From: Pseudomonas pisciculturae
GTDB taxonomy: Bacteria > Pseudomonadota > Gammaproteobacteria > Pseudomonadales > Pseudomonadaceae
Direction of reading: 5' to 3'
NCBI RefSeq assembly: GCF_015461805.1
Contig: NZ_JACVZE010000002.1
Coordinates: forward strand, 372,001 to 436,000
Length of the DNA: 64,000 bases
Each line of letters opens with the position of its first letter. Position 1 is the stretch's first letter. The translations under genes and the position numbers were made by a program. Below the pieces are notes generated by a model that had not been told where the DNA came from, made no database searches, and saw nothing but the letters and a program-made list of their open reading frames with translations. Of this stretch, positions 38,136-48,315 are shown piece after piece.

Positions 38136-39260
38136 TCACTCCTGCTTCGGCGACGGGGCCGTCGGCGTAGCTGCGGCCTTGGCTTCATCGGCAGACAAAT
38201 GCCGACGCTCAAGGTAGGCCTGCACGGCCGCCAGGCTCGCAGCCAAGTCCGGGGTCACCACCGAGACCGCCTTGGGCTCAAGCTCGGCAATACGCGCCAA
38301 CATCGCCTTGCTCTGCGGGTTGTCCTGATTGAAGTTGTCCTGCAACACGCTGCGCGCCTCGCCCAGCGAACGGCTATACACCGCCGATTCGCCATTGAGC
38401 GCCGCCCATTGCGCCTGCTCAAGGGCCAGGCTCAGCGCCAGGCGCACCTGGTTCAGGCCTTGGCCTGCCAGCAAAGGACGAATGTTGTCATCAGGGTTGA
38501 AATCGATGCGGAAGTAGCGGGAAATCTGCTCCCACCACTGGCTCCAGCGGCTGTCGGTATCAGTGGTCGGGCGCCCTTGTGACGCGGGCTCGGTCAACTG
38601 ATATTCAGGGGCGATGGCTGCCAGTTGCACCACTTGGTCACGCAGTGCGGCCAATTGCAGGTACAGGCCGGTACGGTCCGGCTGCTCGGTACTGCGCAGC
38701 GCGGCCAGGCTTTTGGCCAGTTGCTCACGAGCGGCGTAGGAACCCGGGTCGCTCTGCTCGCGAAGAATCTCATCGGCGCCCTGCACCAGCGACTGGGCGC
38801 TGTTGATATCTTGCAGGGCCGACAGGCGCAGACTCGCCAGACGAATCAAATGCTCGGCCTCGGCCAAGCGCCAGTCCTGACGGCTGGCGCCCAGTACGGC
38901 TTCCAGGCGCTGGCTCAAGCGCTGCTGATCACCTTGCAACTGGGCAACCAGGCGGCGACGCTCCTCCAGCTCATCCGCCGCCGGCAACTGGGCCAGGCGC
39001 GCAGCCAGTTGTTGCTGGCTCTGCTTGAGGGACTGGGATTGATCATCGAGGGTCTGCACCTGGCCCAACTGCTGCTGGCTGCTGGCTTGCAGGGCGCGGA
39101 CCTGCCAGATCCCCCAACCGCCGGCGGCGACCCCGGCAGCGCCCAGCAGCAAGGCAACGATTGCCAGGCCATTGCCACGGCGCGGCGCGGTGACCGGTGA
39201 CTCAACCGGCGCATCGAGTGCGGGCTGGGTTTCATCTTTAGGCAAGGCTGTTTCGCTCAC
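38136..39260 (-). CDS. hemX: HemX, membrane-anchored coiled-coil protein
   Basis: 374-residue protein with a Pro-rich cytosolic N-terminus, one membrane helix (GLAIVALLLGAAGVAAGGWGIW, about 30-51; quoted in two parts by eye) and a long Gln/Leu/Ala-rich coiled coil (SQSLKQSQQQLAARLAQL). Often annotated as uroporphyrinogen-III C-methyltransferase, but no SAM-binding methylase motifs are seen, so that name is not supported. Third gene of the operon. Confidence 0.88.
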   Translation of the reverse strand: MSETALPKDETQPALDAPVESPVTAPRRGNGLAIVALLLGAAGVAAGGWGIWQVRALQASSQQQLGQVQTLDDQSQSLKQSQQQLAARLAQLPAADELEERRRLVAQLQGDQQRLSQRLEAVLGASRQDWRLAEAEHLIRLASLRLSALQDINSAQSLVQGADEILREQSDPGSYAAREQLAKSLAALRSTEQPDRTGLYLQLAALRDQVVQLAAIAPEYQLTEPASQGRPTTDTDSRWSQWWEQISRYFRIDFNPDDNIRPLLAGQGLNQVRLALSLALEQAQWAALNGESAVYSRSLGEARSVLQDNFNQDNPQSKAMLARIAELEPKAVSVVTPDLAASLAAVQAYLERRHLSADEAKAAATPTAPSPKQE

Positions 39261-39301
39261 GTATCCGTCCTTTGCGTATCAGAGAGTGGCAACGGCTTTT
39301 C

Positions 39302-40051
39302 TTAAAAAGCACAGCTGCGTAACGCCACTAACAACGCCGCGGCACTCGCGCCGCGACAATCTACAACTTTTTCTGCGCCAGCAGCCCGCGCCATCTCCTG
39401 GACTCGCGGGCTGGGCACGAACAACGGCAACTGCGCCAACTGGGGCCAATCGGCACCGGCCAAGGCCTGCAGGTTGATAAAACCCTGCCCACTGCTGACC
39501 ACCAGGCCGTTCAGGCGTTCCAACTGGATACGTTGCGTCAGCACCCCGGCGGCATAGGCCGGAAGCAAACGACGATACAACTCCAGATAGTCGACACTAG
39601 CACCTTGCTCGCGCAAACGCTGCGCCAGCAACTCCCGACCGCCCTCACCGCGCAGGATCAACACCCGTGCACCGGGCCGTGCAATAGCCTCGCGCAAGGC
39701 AGGCAATTGAAGCAAGGCTTCGCTGTCATCGCCCGTGAGCGGGTAGTGAACATCGAGGCCGTGGTCAGCCACCACCTGTGCGGTGGCGGCGCCAACAGTG
39801 AACCATGGCAGATGCGGCCAGGCTTGATCCAACTGTTGCACGGCCAGGCGCGCCGCCGGCTTGCTCACGACGATCACCGCGCAATAGCGGCCAAGGTCGT
39901 GGAACACGGCCTGCTGCTCAGGGGTGACCGGGAGCGGCTCGATGTCGAGCAAAGGCAAGCTGCTGCTGAAAATGCCCGCCTCGGACAGCGACGCCGCCAA
40001 GGCCATCGACTCCTCGGCTGGCCGCGTCAGCAGCACTCGCCATTGCGTCAC
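39302..40051 (-). CDS. hemD: Uroporphyrinogen-III synthase HemD
   Basis: 249-residue enzyme that closes and rearranges hydroxymethylbilane. Two similar alpha/beta domains; [19 protein letters not shown] at the start and [23 protein letters not shown] and [13 protein letters not shown] later follow the family. Start is GTG at 40051 and overlaps the hemC stop (GTGA). Sequence conservation of HemD is generally low, so identity rests mainly on position and these motifs. Confidence 0.93.
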   Translation of the reverse strand: MTQWRVLLTRPAEESMALAASLSEAGIFSSSLPLLDIEPLPVTPEQQAVFHDLGRYCAVIVVSKPAARLAVQQLDQAWPHLPWFTVGAATAQVVADHGLDVHYPLTGDDSEALLQLPALREAIARPGARVLILRGEGGRELLAQRLREQGASVDYLELYRRLLPAYAAGVLTQRIQLERLNGLVVSSGQGFINLQALAGADWPQLAQLPLFVPSPRVQEMARAAGAEKVVDCRGASAAALLVALRSCAF

Positions 40052-40989
40052 TGCGGGCCGGCCTCGCCGTAGACCTTTTGCAGAATGACGCCAGCGCCCT
40101 TGTCCAGCAGCTCCTCGGCCACCTGAATACCCAGGGCCGTCGCATCACGCTGCGGCCCGCGTACTTCGGCCGTCAGCAGGGTGCCGCCGTCCGGGTCGCC
40201 TACCAGACCGCGCAGCCACAGGTTTTCACCTTCGAGCACCGCGTAGCAGGCGATGGGCACCTGGCAGCCACCGTTGAGGTGTTTGTTCAGGGCACGCTCG
40301 GCCGTGACGCGCACTTCGGTGTCGTGATGATCAAGGGGTTTGAGCAGCGCATGGATTTCACTGTCGGCGATGCGGCATTCGATGCCCACGGCGCCCTGCC
40401 CGCCTGCCGGCAAGCTGTCTTCGACGCTGATCGCCGAGGTGATGCGGGCCTCAAAGCCCAGGCGGATCAGGCCGGCAGCGGCGAGGATGATCGCGTCATA
40501 TTCACCGGCATCCAGCTTGGCCAGGCGTGTGTTGACGTTGCCGCGCAGGAAGCGGATTTGCAGGTCCGGTCGACGGGTCAGCAACTGTGCCTGGCGACGC
40601 AGGCTGGAGGTGCCGACAATACTGCCCAAAGGTAGATCATCCAGCGAGGCGTAGGTGTTGGAAACGAAGGCATCGCGCGGGTCTTCACGCTCGCAGATGC
40701 AAAACAGGCCCAGGCCTTCAGGGAAGTCCATGGGCACGTCTTTCATCGAATGCACGGCAATGTCGGCTTCGTTTTCCAGCAGCGCGGTTTCCAGTTCCTT
40801 GACGAACAGCCCCTTGCCGCCAATCTTCGACAGCGGCGAGTCCAGCAGCTTGTCGCCGCGACTGACCATGGGCACCAAGGTCACCGTGAGGCCAGGATGA
40901 GCCTGCTCAAGACGTGCTTTGACGTATTCGGCCTGCCACAAGGCCAGGGCGCTTTTACGGGTGGCGATGCGGATTTCGCGAGAGGACAT
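40048..40989 (-). CDS. hemC: Porphobilinogen deaminase HemC
   Basis: 313-residue hydroxymethylbilane synthase. N-terminal [19 protein letters not shown], the catalytic Asp region [31 protein letters not shown], and the dipyrromethane cofactor Cys in [12 protein letters not shown]. First gene of the hemCDXY operon and downstream of algR in the same orientation, with 138 bases between. Confidence 0.97.
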   Translation of the reverse strand: MSSREIRIATRKSALALWQAEYVKARLEQAHPGLTVTLVPMVSRGDKLLDSPLSKIGGKGLFVKELETALLENEADIAVHSMKDVPMDFPEGLGLFCICEREDPRDAFVSNTYASLDDLPLGSIVGTSSLRRQAQLLTRRPDLQIRFLRGNVNTRLAKLDAGEYDAIILAAAGLIRLGFEARITSAISVEDSLPAGGQGAVGIECRIADSEIHALLKPLDHHDTEVRVTAERALNKHLNGGCQVPIACYAVLEGENLWLRGLVGDPDGGTLLTAEVRGPQRDATALGIQVAEELLDKGAGVILQKVYGEAGPQ

Positions 40990-41127
40990 GGATCAATCCG
41001 TACTGAATAGATACGGCAGATAATAACAGCTCAGGCAAATACGCTTTGATTTGAATCAGCAAGTGCGGGGCCTCCCTGGCCGCGTCGCACCGAGATAAGG
41101 AATGCAGGCCCGGCCGCGGCCCTCGGG

Positions 41128-41874
41128 CTAAAGCTGCTGCATCATCTTGCGCACACCGGCGACATGGCGTCGGCTGACGATCAAGGCATCGCCATTGAGA
41201 CCTTTGAGGAACAACTGAAAGTGCCCCAAGGGCGTGCGCTGCAAGCGTTCTATTCGCTCGCGAGCCACCAACGCGTTGCGGTGGATACGCACGAAGCGGT
41301 CGCCAAACTCATCCTCAAGGGCCTTGAGCGGCTCATCAAGCAACACTTCGCCAGCTTCGTGACGCAGGGTCACGTACTTGTGATCTGCAATAAAGTAGAC
41401 CACCTGGCCCAGAGGGATCAGTTCAATGCCTTTGCGTGTGCGGGCGCTGATATGACTGCGCGGCCCGTTGCCACTTTGGGCGGCAGGCTGGGTCAGGGCA
41501 GCGAGTTGGACGCGATTGGGACGCTCAGCCTTCTTCAGCGCCTTGAGCAGCGCTTCGCCAGCGACCGGCTTGGCAACGAAGCTGGCACCGCTGGCTTCCA
41601 GGGTCTCTGTGGAAAACTCTTCCTGGGCCGCACAGAACACCACCGCCGGTGGCGATTCTCGCTCACTCAGGCGGGCGGCAACTTGCAGGCCATCAAGGCC
41701 CGGCATGCGGATATCGAGCAACACCACATCGGGCTTGAGGCTGTCGATCAGCGTCAACGCCTCTTCGCCGTTGGTGGCGCTCGGTTCAAGGACTGTATAA
41801 CCCTCGAGCTCACTGACCAATCGGCTCAGTCGCTCGCGGGCTTGGGGTTCGTCATCAACGATCAGGACATTCAT
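41128..41874 (-). CDS. algR: LytTR-type response regulator AlgR
   Basis: 248-residue response regulator that controls alginate, twitching and other virulence genes in P. aeruginosa. Receiver domain with acidic pocket DDE (7-9), phosphoacceptor Asp54 in LLDIRMPG and conserved Lys in FVAKPV. The C-terminal LytTR DNA-binding domain runs from RTRKGIELIPLGQVVYF to LIVSRRHVAGVRKMM. Start MNVLIVDDEPQ at 41874, which gives the same length as P. aeruginosa AlgR. The usual upstream partner kinase AlgZ/FimS is not present in the 505 bases before argH. Confidence 0.96.
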   Translation of the reverse strand: MNVLIVDDEPQARERLSRLVSELEGYTVLEPSATNGEEALTLIDSLKPDVVLLDIRMPGLDGLQVAARLSERESPPAVVFCAAQEEFSTETLEASGASFVAKPVAGEALLKALKKAERPNRVQLAALTQPAAQSGNGPRSHISARTRKGIELIPLGQVVYFIADHKYVTLRHEAGEVLLDEPLKALEDEFGDRFVRIHRNALVARERIERLQRTPLGHFQLFLKGLNGDALIVSRRHVAGVRKMMQQL

Positions 41875-42379
41875 ATTGCGCTGGATTCCTGCGTGAGTCT
41901 CGCACAAGGATAGCGTAGACAGGTGCGGTGACTTGCGTCACAGCGATCCACGCTAAGACTAGCGCGAGCGGCAAAAAGTGCCCTGGCAGCGGCACCCATA
42001 TTTACCCGGACCTGTTCAATAGCGCCCAAAACCTGCTGCCTTCGGGCATCGTCGTAGGGTTTGCTGATACACAATCCGAATACCCCCCGTTTTTAAATGG
42101 ATAGTCTGGGCTCTGACCGCGTCACCCGACTTTGGTGCATTCACACACTATCAGTGCAACTGTAGACGCTCACCGAGACGACATTGCTCAATCGTCAAAT
42201 ATCGTTTCAATTGGCCTCTGTCTCCAGTCTCGTCCCGGACGCGTTCGGCGGCAAGGCACTTAGCCATCGTTTGCATAAATAAAAATGCCGACGACCCGCA
42301 GCACCGCCTTCGCAGGCAACCCTGTTATTATCGCCGGCACACTTGCAAGCCTCTTTATTAAGCAATCACGAGCGAATCC
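41875..42379. other. Intergenic region between divergent algR and argH
   Basis: 505 bases that hold the promoters of both genes. No histidine kinase or fragment of one was recognised in any frame. A 67-codon minus frame (GTG/TTG starts only, 41871-42074) overlaps the algR start and has no recognisable domain. The part next to argH (about 42255-42330) is somewhat A/T-rich. Confidence 0.6.
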
Positions 42380-43774
42380 ATGAGCACCGACAAGACCAAC
42401 CAGTCCTGGGGCGGCCGCTTCAGTGAACCCGTCGACGCCTTCGTCGCGCGCTTCACCGCCTCCGTCACTTTCGACCAGCGCCTGTACCGCCACGACATCA
42501 TGGGTTCCATCGCCCACGCGACGATGCTGGCCAAGGTCGGCGTGCTGACCGACGCTGAGCGCGACAGCATCATCGACGGCCTGACCATCATCCGTGGCGA
42601 GATCGAAGCCGGCACGTTCGACTGGCGCGTCGACCTGGAAGACGTGCACATGAACATCGAGGCCCGCCTCACCGATCGCATCGGAGTGACCGGCAAGAAG
42701 CTGCACACCGGCCGTAGCCGTAACGACCAGGTGGCCACCGATATTCGCTTGTGGATCCGTGACGAAATCGACCTGATCCTGTCCGAAATCACTCGCCTGC
42801 AAAAAGGCCTGCTGGAGCAGGCCGAGCGTGAATCAGACACCATCATGCCCGGCTTCACCCACCTGCAGACCGCGCAGCCTGTGACCTTCGGCCACCACCT
42901 TCTGGCTTGGTTCGAAATGCTCAGCCGCGACTATGAGCGCCTGGTGGACTGCCGCAAGCGTGCCAACCGTATGCCGCTCGGCAGCGCCGCGCTGGCCGGC
43001 ACCACCTACCCGATCGACCGCGAATACACTGCGCAACTGCTGGGTTTTGACGCCGTGGGCGGCAACTCGCTGGACGGCGTGTCCGACCGTGACTTCGCCA
43101 TCGAATTCTGCGCCGCGGCCAGCATCGCGATGATGCACCTGTCGCGCTTCTCGGAAGAGCTGGTGCTGTGGACCAGTGCGCAATTCCAGTTCATCGACCT
43201 GCCAGACCGCTTCTGCACCGGCAGTTCGATCATGCCGCAAAAGAAAAACCCCGACGTGCCTGAGCTGGTACGTGGCAAGAGCGGCCGTGTATTCGGCGCG
43301 CTGATGGGTCTGCTGACCTTGATGAAAGGCCAACCTCTGGCCTACAACAAGGACAACCAGGAAGACAAAGAGCCGCTGTTCGACGCCGCCGACACCCTGC
43401 GCGACTCGCTGCGCGCGTTTGCCGACATGATCCCGGCGATCAAACCCAAGCACGCGATCATGCGTGAAGCAGCCCTGCGCGGGTTTTCTACTGCGACCGA
43501 CCTGGCGGACTATCTGGTTCGCCGTGGCCTGCCATTCCGTGACTGCCACGAAATCGTTGGCCATGCCGTTAAATACGGCGTGGACACCGGCAAAGACCTG
43601 GCAGAAATGAGCCTGGAAGAGCTGCGCCAGTTCAGCGACCAGATCGAGCAGGACGTGTTCGCCGTGCTGACCCTGGAAGGTTCGGTGAATGCACGTAACC
43701 ATGTTGGCGGCACTGCGCCGGCACAGGTGAAGGCAGCCGTTGCACGTGGCCAGGCATTGCTCGCCAGCCGCTAA
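42380..43774 (+). CDS. argH: Argininosuccinate lyase ArgH
   Basis: 464-residue last enzyme of arginine synthesis, releasing arginine and fumarate. Family signature [12 protein letters not shown] near residue 280 with the catalytic Ser, and N-terminal [19 protein letters not shown]. Also clear are [11 protein letters not shown] and [15 protein letters not shown]. Divergent from algR. A REP pair follows its stop. Confidence 0.98.
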   Translation: MSTDKTNQSWGGRFSEPVDAFVARFTASVTFDQRLYRHDIMGSIAHATMLAKVGVLTDAERDSIIDGLTIIRGEIEAGTFDWRVDLEDVHMNIEARLTDRIGVTGKKLHTGRSRNDQVATDIRLWIRDEIDLILSEITRLQKGLLEQAERESDTIMPGFTHLQTAQPVTFGHHLLAWFEMLSRDYERLVDCRKRANRMPLGSAALAGTTYPIDREYTAQLLGFDAVGGNSLDGVSDRDFAIEFCAAASIAMMHLSRFSEELVLWTSAQFQFIDLPDRFCTGSSIMPQKKNPDVPELVRGKSGRVFGALMGLLTLMKGQPLAYNKDNQEDKEPLFDAADTLRDSLRAFADMIPAIKPKHAIMREAALRGFSTATDLADYLVRRGLPFRDCHEIVGHAVKYGVDTGKDLAEMSLEELRQFSDQIEQDVFAVLTLEGSVNARNHVGGTAPAQVKAAVARGQALLASR

Positions 43775-43777
43775 AAG

Positions 43778-43860
43778 CATCGCAGGCAAGCCAGCTCCCA
43801 CAGGGGACCGAGTACCACCAGACACCTCGGTAAACTGTGGGAGCGGGCTTGCCCGCGACG
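43778..43860. repeat. REP pair (REPIN-like)
   Basis: CATCGCAGGCAAGCCAGCTC...CCACAG faces CTGTGGGAGCGGGCTTGCCC...GCGACG about 30 bases apart, between argH and the convergent glutathione transferase gene. Confidence 0.8.
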
Positions 43861-43883
43861 ACTGCCTCCCAGGCACCAAACAT

Positions 43884-44543
43884 CTACTTCTTGGCAGCAA
43901 TCATCGCCAAAAACGCCGGCATCGCCGCTTCCCTGTCCGCCGCCACCTTTTGTGCGTTGGGCATTGCATGCAGCTTCTCCAGCAACGCCTTGGCCTGCGG
44001 CAACCCGGCCAGAAAATCCAACCCGAACAGCTTCTCGCCCACTGCACAGGCGAGGTTCACGCTGTACATGAAGTACAGATCCGCCAACGTAAAACTCTCC
44101 CCCGCCACATAGGGCGCAAACTTCCCGTGTCGACCTAAAGAGCCGACTCCCAGCAGCAGTTCAGCCTTGGATTTGTCCTTGATCGCCTCCGGCACCGACA
44201 TGCCAAAAAACGCTTCGGCGAAGCACGCACGGGCGGGCAACTCGATATACAGCTCGATCTCCCGGCACAGCGCCAATACTTGGGCACGCTGGAACGGGTC
44301 GGCCGGCAGCAGCGAAGGCCCTTCCTGGGTTTGCTCGATGTACTCGAGAATCACACTGGTCTCGTTGATAAACCCCTGCTTCACCCCCAACACCGGCACC
44401 TTGCCACGCGGGCTTACAGCGAGGGCTTCGGGGGTTTGCCCGGCGTAAAAAGGCACTTCTTCGAAAGGCAGCCCTTTCTCCAGTAGCGCCAGTTTGACCA
44501 TGTTGTAGTAGTTGCTGACTGAGAATCCATAGAGCTTGAGCAT
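43884..44543 (-). CDS. Glutathione S-transferase family protein
   Basis: 219-residue cytosolic protein. Thioredoxin-like N-terminal domain with LYGFSVSNYYNMVKLALLEKG, VPFYAGQTPE and the glutathione-contacting NETSVILEYIEQT, then a helical C-terminal domain with the N-capping region YVAGESFTLADLYFMYS. Start has GGAGGC upstream. The substrate is not predictable. Confidence 0.92.
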   Translation of the reverse strand: MLKLYGFSVSNYYNMVKLALLEKGLPFEEVPFYAGQTPEALAVSPRGKVPVLGVKQGFINETSVILEYIEQTQEGPSLLPADPFQRAQVLALCREIELYIELPARACFAEAFFGMSVPEAIKDKSKAELLLGVGSLGRHGKFAPYVAGESFTLADLYFMYSVNLACAVGEKLFGLDFLAGLPQAKALLEKLHAMPNAQKVAADREAAMPAFLAMIAAKK

Positions 44544-44669
44544 TGCGACTGCCTCCAGGCCGGGTGTGGGGTTGGCTGCAAGAGTTATAGATCCGAAGGC
44601 ACGGCCTGACCAGCAGCATCACCTGCCTGAATGGGGGTAGACTGGCGCCCTTTCCTTGAGGAGCCTGCC

Positions 44670-44954
44670 ATGAGCGAGCCGACCGATATCGACAACGACG
44701 AAGAAGAATTCGCCGAAAACACTTTGATCGAAGCGATCGAGAACCAGATCGAAAGCGATAATCCACCTGCCGCCAAGGCCACCTTCAACAAGCTGACCCT
44801 GGTCGGTTATGAGCGTGACGAAATCCTGCAATTGATGGCCCACGTGCTTGCCGTCGAAATCGATGCACTGCTGGAAGAGGACCGCGCGTTCAATACCGAA
44901 TGGTATGAAACTGCGCTGCGTGCCCTGCCGACATTGCCGCCTGAAAAGCAATAA
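44670..44954 (+). CDS. Small acidic conserved protein
   Basis: 94-residue, very acidic cytosolic protein (DIDNDEEEFAENTLIEAIEN) with no known domain. GAGGAG sits eight bases before the ATG at 44670, which is chosen over an in-frame GTG/ATG 39 bases earlier. The gene occupies the same place in other Pseudomonas. No function can be given. Confidence 0.8.
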   Translation: MSEPTDIDNDEEEFAENTLIEAIENQIESDNPPAAKATFNKLTLVGYERDEILQLMAHVLAVEIDALLEEDRAFNTEWYETALRALPTLPPEKQ

Positions 44955-45050
44955 ATCCAGTACGCGGTTACACACTGGACAGTTCGGCAAAGTGCGTTCA
45001 CCTTATGGCCTGCTAGCCTCTAATAAATTCTTAGAAAGTCTGGAGTCCTT

Positions 45051-45305
45051 ATGTCGTATACCCCTGAGTTGGTTGCCGAACTGGAAATCCTTGTACTCTT
45101 CCCATTGGACAGCACCAAGGAGGGTCTGAAAGTCCACCAGACCGCCGCGCCCACTGCTATCGCCGCTGCCAAACGCCTCCATGCCAAAGGCCTTATCGAC
45201 CAGCCAGACGGGGGCTATTTGACCAGCCTTGGTCGTGACGCTGCTGAGCAGGCCCAAACCCTGCTGACCATCCTGACCACCGCCTCGACCAAAGAAGCTG
45301 CCTGA
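45051..45305 (+). CDS. TIGR02647 family protein
   Basis: 84-residue cytosolic protein with SYTPELVAELEILVLFPLDS and AAKRLHAKGLIDQPDGGYLT, which looks like a small winged-helix fold. Family of unknown function limited to gamma-proteobacteria. GGAG lies seven bases before the start. Confidence 0.82.
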   Translation: MSYTPELVAELEILVLFPLDSTKEGLKVHQTAAPTAIAAAKRLHAKGLIDQPDGGYLTSLGRDAAEQAQTLLTILTTASTKEAA

Positions 45306-45423
45306 CACTTGATACCGCCCATGGAGTCCGCCTCTCGCGGATTCCGAGGGCATTGCTGTGAACGGGTTAAAGTTCTGGCAGCAATAACCGATTACCCTCT
45401 AAACCTCCTACGCTACCGGCTAT

Positions 45424-45434
45424 AAACTCCTACA
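45424..45434 (+). repeat. AAACTCCTACA motif, copy 3
   Basis: Plus-strand copy 41 bases before the cyaA start. A partial second copy, CCTCCTACG, lies at 45404-45412. Confidence 0.5.
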
Positions 45435-45474
45435 TGGCCGCCCACGTCGGGCCCTGCGCGCCACCGAGTTCGAC

Positions 45475-48315
45475 ATGACCCGCACCCATGAAATCCGCCC
45501 TGACCTGGACGAAGGCATCGACCGCAAGGTGCTGGCCCAACTGCGTGCGCGCTTCATGGCCCTCAATGACGGCCGCATGGCCCGCGCCATCGAAGGGCTG
45601 ACGCCGCGCCAGCAAAGCGTGTTGACCCTGGTGCCGCTGTTTTTCCACGTCAACCACCCGTTGCTACCGGGTTATGTCTCCGGCAGCACGCCGGCGGGCC
45701 TGTCGAACTTCGAGCCCGACCCGCAAGCATTGACCGAAGCCCAGCGCCTGACCCGTTCTTTCTCCTACAAGCCACGCCACGGCAACCCGCCCCGGCCGAT
45801 TCATGGCCTGTTCCTGATGGGCAGCCTTGGCACCCTGGCCCAGGCCGATCAAAGCGATATGGACGTGTGGGTGTGCCACGCGCCGGATCTTGGCGAAACC
45901 GAGTTGGCCGAGTTGCGCAAGAAGTGCCAACTGCTCGAAGCCTGGGCCCTGAGCATGGGCGCCGAGGCGCACTTCTTCCTGATCGAGCCGACACGCTTTG
46001 TGCTCGGCGAGCGCGACACCCAGCTCAGCTCCGATGATTGCGGCACTACCCAGCATTACCTGTTGCTGGACGAGTTCTACCGCACCGCCATCTGGCTCGC
46101 CGGGCGCACGCCGATCTGGTGGCTGGTGCCGGTGTATGAAGAAACCCGCTATGCCGAGTTCACCCACACGCTGATCTCCAAGCGCTTTATCCGCGCCGAT
46201 GAAACCCTCGACCTGGGCCACCTGGCGCGCATCCCGCCAGGGGAATTCATCGGGGCCGGGCTGTGGCAACTGTTCAAGGGCATCGAGTCGCCGTACAAAT
46301 CGGTGCTCAAGCTGCTGCTGACCGAGGTCTACGCCAGCGAGCACCCCAACGTGCAGTGCCTGAGCCTGCGCTTCAAGCGGGCAGTGTTCGCCAACCAGAT
46401 GGACCTGGACGAGCTGGACCCATACATCGTGGTGTACCGGCGCATCGAGGAATACCTCAACGCCCGCAACGAGCCGGAACGCCTGGAGCTGGTGCGGCGC
46501 GCGCTGTACCTGAAGGTCAACCGCAAGCTCACCGCCGGTCAGCGCAGTACCAGTTGGCAGCGTTTGCTGCTGGAGCGACTGGCCCACGAATGGGGCTGGG
46601 ACGCGCGCCAACTGGCCCTGCTCGACAGCCGCAGCCAGTGGAAGGTGCGCCAGGTGGCTTCCGAGCGCCGCGCCCTGGTCAATGAGCTCAACTACAGCTA
46701 TCGCTTCCTGACCCAGTTCGCCCGTACCGAGCAGACCGTCAGCCTGATCAACAAGCGCGACCTCAATGTGCTGGGCCGGCGCCTCTACGCGGCCTTTGAA
46801 CGCAAGGCCGGCAAGGTCGAGTTCATCAACCCCGGCATTGCCCCCGACTTGGCCGAAGACACCCTGACCCTGGTGCAATCACCCAACCGCAAGGAGCCTG
46901 GCCAACACTACTGGGGCCTGTATAACGGCAGCCTGACGGCCCAGGAATCGGAGCACTTCGCGCCGATCAAACGCAGCCGCGACCTGCTGGAAATGCTCAC
47001 CTGGTGCCATCGCAATGGCGTCATCGACAGCAGCACGCGCTTGGCCCTGCACCCTGGCACCAGTGACATGACCGAATTCGAGCTGTTCAACCTGTTGGGC
47101 AGCCTGCAACAGAGCGTCGCCCTGCCCCTGGCCGGCGTCGATGAAGAGCGCCTGCTGCGTTCGGCCGTCCCGGAGGAGGTGCTGCTGCTGATCAACGTCG
47201 GCGTCGACCCGCTCAAGCACCATCGCGACTTGAATATCCTGATGACCACTGAGCGCACTGACTCCCTGAGTTATGCCGGTGTGCGTGACAACCTGGTGCT
47301 GACCCTCGACCAAGTCACTCTCAACAGCTGGAATGAGGTGATGGTCAGCCGCTATGACGGCCCCCACGCCCTGCTCGACTGCCTGCGCGACTACCTCAAC
47401 CAACTGCCGCCCAATCACTTGCCGCGACTGCGGGTGCGCTGCTTCTGTCACAACCGTGCGCAGTTCATTGCCCAACGGGTGGAAGAGATTTTCGACACCG
47501 CACAGAACCTGTTGCTCGGCCAGTCCAACCACCGTTATCTGTTGCAGGTTCAGCAGCATTATCACGTGATGGAATTGATACCTGGCCAAGCCACCCACGT
47601 ATCGCTCTCGACCCAGGACGCGCTGATCGCCTACCTCAGCGAAGAACTGGCCAGCTACAGCCCGCTGCATCTGGACGCCATGGCCCTGGAAGACCATGAC
47701 CTGGCGCTGTTGCTGCCCATGGGCATGGCCGATTGCGTGCAGGTGTTCTACCGGGTCCACGACGGCTTCGCCGAGCTGTATGTATTGGATGAGTTCAACG
47801 CGTTATGGCAGCAGCGCCTGCCGTTTCATGATGAGCAAAGCCTGCTCGCGCCGTTGCAGCGCTTTTTGCAGTCGATCATTTACCGTCGGGAAGCGTTGTC
47901 ACCGCTGGACCAGCAAGAGCCGCTGGTCGCGGTGCAAACCTTGTATTACCAACTATTGCCGTCGGGCAGCGGGCGCGCTCGCGGCATCGAGCCTCGCCCG
48001 GCACCGCAAAACCCGGCGAACAAGCCGTTTTATGACGTGCAGGCGATTATCGGCAAGGCAGCACCGGGCCAGGTGGGCATTACCCTGTACTGCAATCAGC
48101 GGGAGTTTTGCGAACTGGAATTCGGCGATCAACTCTTTGCCGTGGTCGCCCGGGAAATCGTCGGGCAGCGCCGCGAGATCGAGCGCTACCGCTGCTACAT
48201 CACCGACCTGGACCTGTCGGGCCTGCTCGGCGATGTGCACAGCCCGAGCAACCTGTACCTGCGTTACAAGGCGGAGCTTGAGCTGTCGCTCAACGCCGCA
48301 CTGGATCAGGTTTAG
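45475..48315 (+). CDS. cyaA: Class I adenylate cyclase CyaA
   Basis: 946-residue cytosolic enzyme that makes cAMP for Vfr/CRP signalling. The N-terminal catalytic half contains HPLLPGYVSG, FLMGSLGTLAQADQSDMDVWVCH (nucleotidyl-transferase core with paired Asp) and a long helical region. The C-terminal half is the regulatory domain of enterobacterial-type class I cyclases (YDVQAIIGKA, CNQREFCELEFG). Its stop overlaps the rnk stop by four bases on the other strand. Confidence 0.96.
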   Translation: MTRTHEIRPDLDEGIDRKVLAQLRARFMALNDGRMARAIEGLTPRQQSVLTLVPLFFHVNHPLLPGYVSGSTPAGLSNFEPDPQALTEAQRLTRSFSYKPRHGNPPRPIHGLFLMGSLGTLAQADQSDMDVWVCHAPDLGETELAELRKKCQLLEAWALSMGAEAHFFLIEPTRFVLGERDTQLSSDDCGTTQHYLLLDEFYRTAIWLAGRTPIWWLVPVYEETRYAEFTHTLISKRFIRADETLDLGHLARIPPGEFIGAGLWQLFKGIESPYKSVLKLLLTEVYASEHPNVQCLSLRFKRAVFANQMDLDELDPYIVVYRRIEEYLNARNEPERLELVRRALYLKVNRKLTAGQRSTSWQRLLLERLAHEWGWDARQLALLDSRSQWKVRQVASERRALVNELNYSYRFLTQFARTEQTVSLINKRDLNVLGRRLYAAFERKAGKVEFINPGIAPDLAEDTLTLVQSPNRKEPGQHYWGLYNGSLTAQESEHFAPIKRSRDLLEMLTWCHRNGVIDSSTRLALHPGTSDMTEFELFNLLGSLQQSVALPLAGVDEERLLRSAVPEEVLLLINVGVDPLKHHRDLNILMTTERTDSLSYAGVRDNLVLTLDQVTLNSWNEVMVSRYDGPHALLDCLRDYLNQLPPNHLPRLRVRCFCHNRAQFIAQRVEEIFDTAQNLLLGQSNHRYLLQVQQHYHVMELIPGQATHVSLSTQDALIAYLSEELASYSPLHLDAMALEDHDLALLLPMGMADCVQVFYRVHDGFAELYVLDEFNALWQQRLPFHDEQSLLAPLQRFLQSIIYRREALSPLDQQEPLVAVQTLYYQLLPSGSGRARGIEPRPAPQNPANKPFYDVQAIIGKAAPGQVGITLYCNQREFCELEFGDQLFAVVAREIVGQRREIERYRCYITDLDLSGLLGDVHSPSNLYLRYKAELELSLNAALDQV

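Noticed and set aside
38136..39260. Uroporphyrinogen-III methyltransferase activity for HemX
   Set aside because: The usual database name, but the sequence is a membrane-anchored coiled coil without SAM-binding motifs.
41871..42074. 67-codon minus frame upstream of algR as a possible algZ remnant
   Set aside because: It overlaps the algR start and has none of the LytS/AlgZ kinase motifs (no His box or G-rich ATP site).
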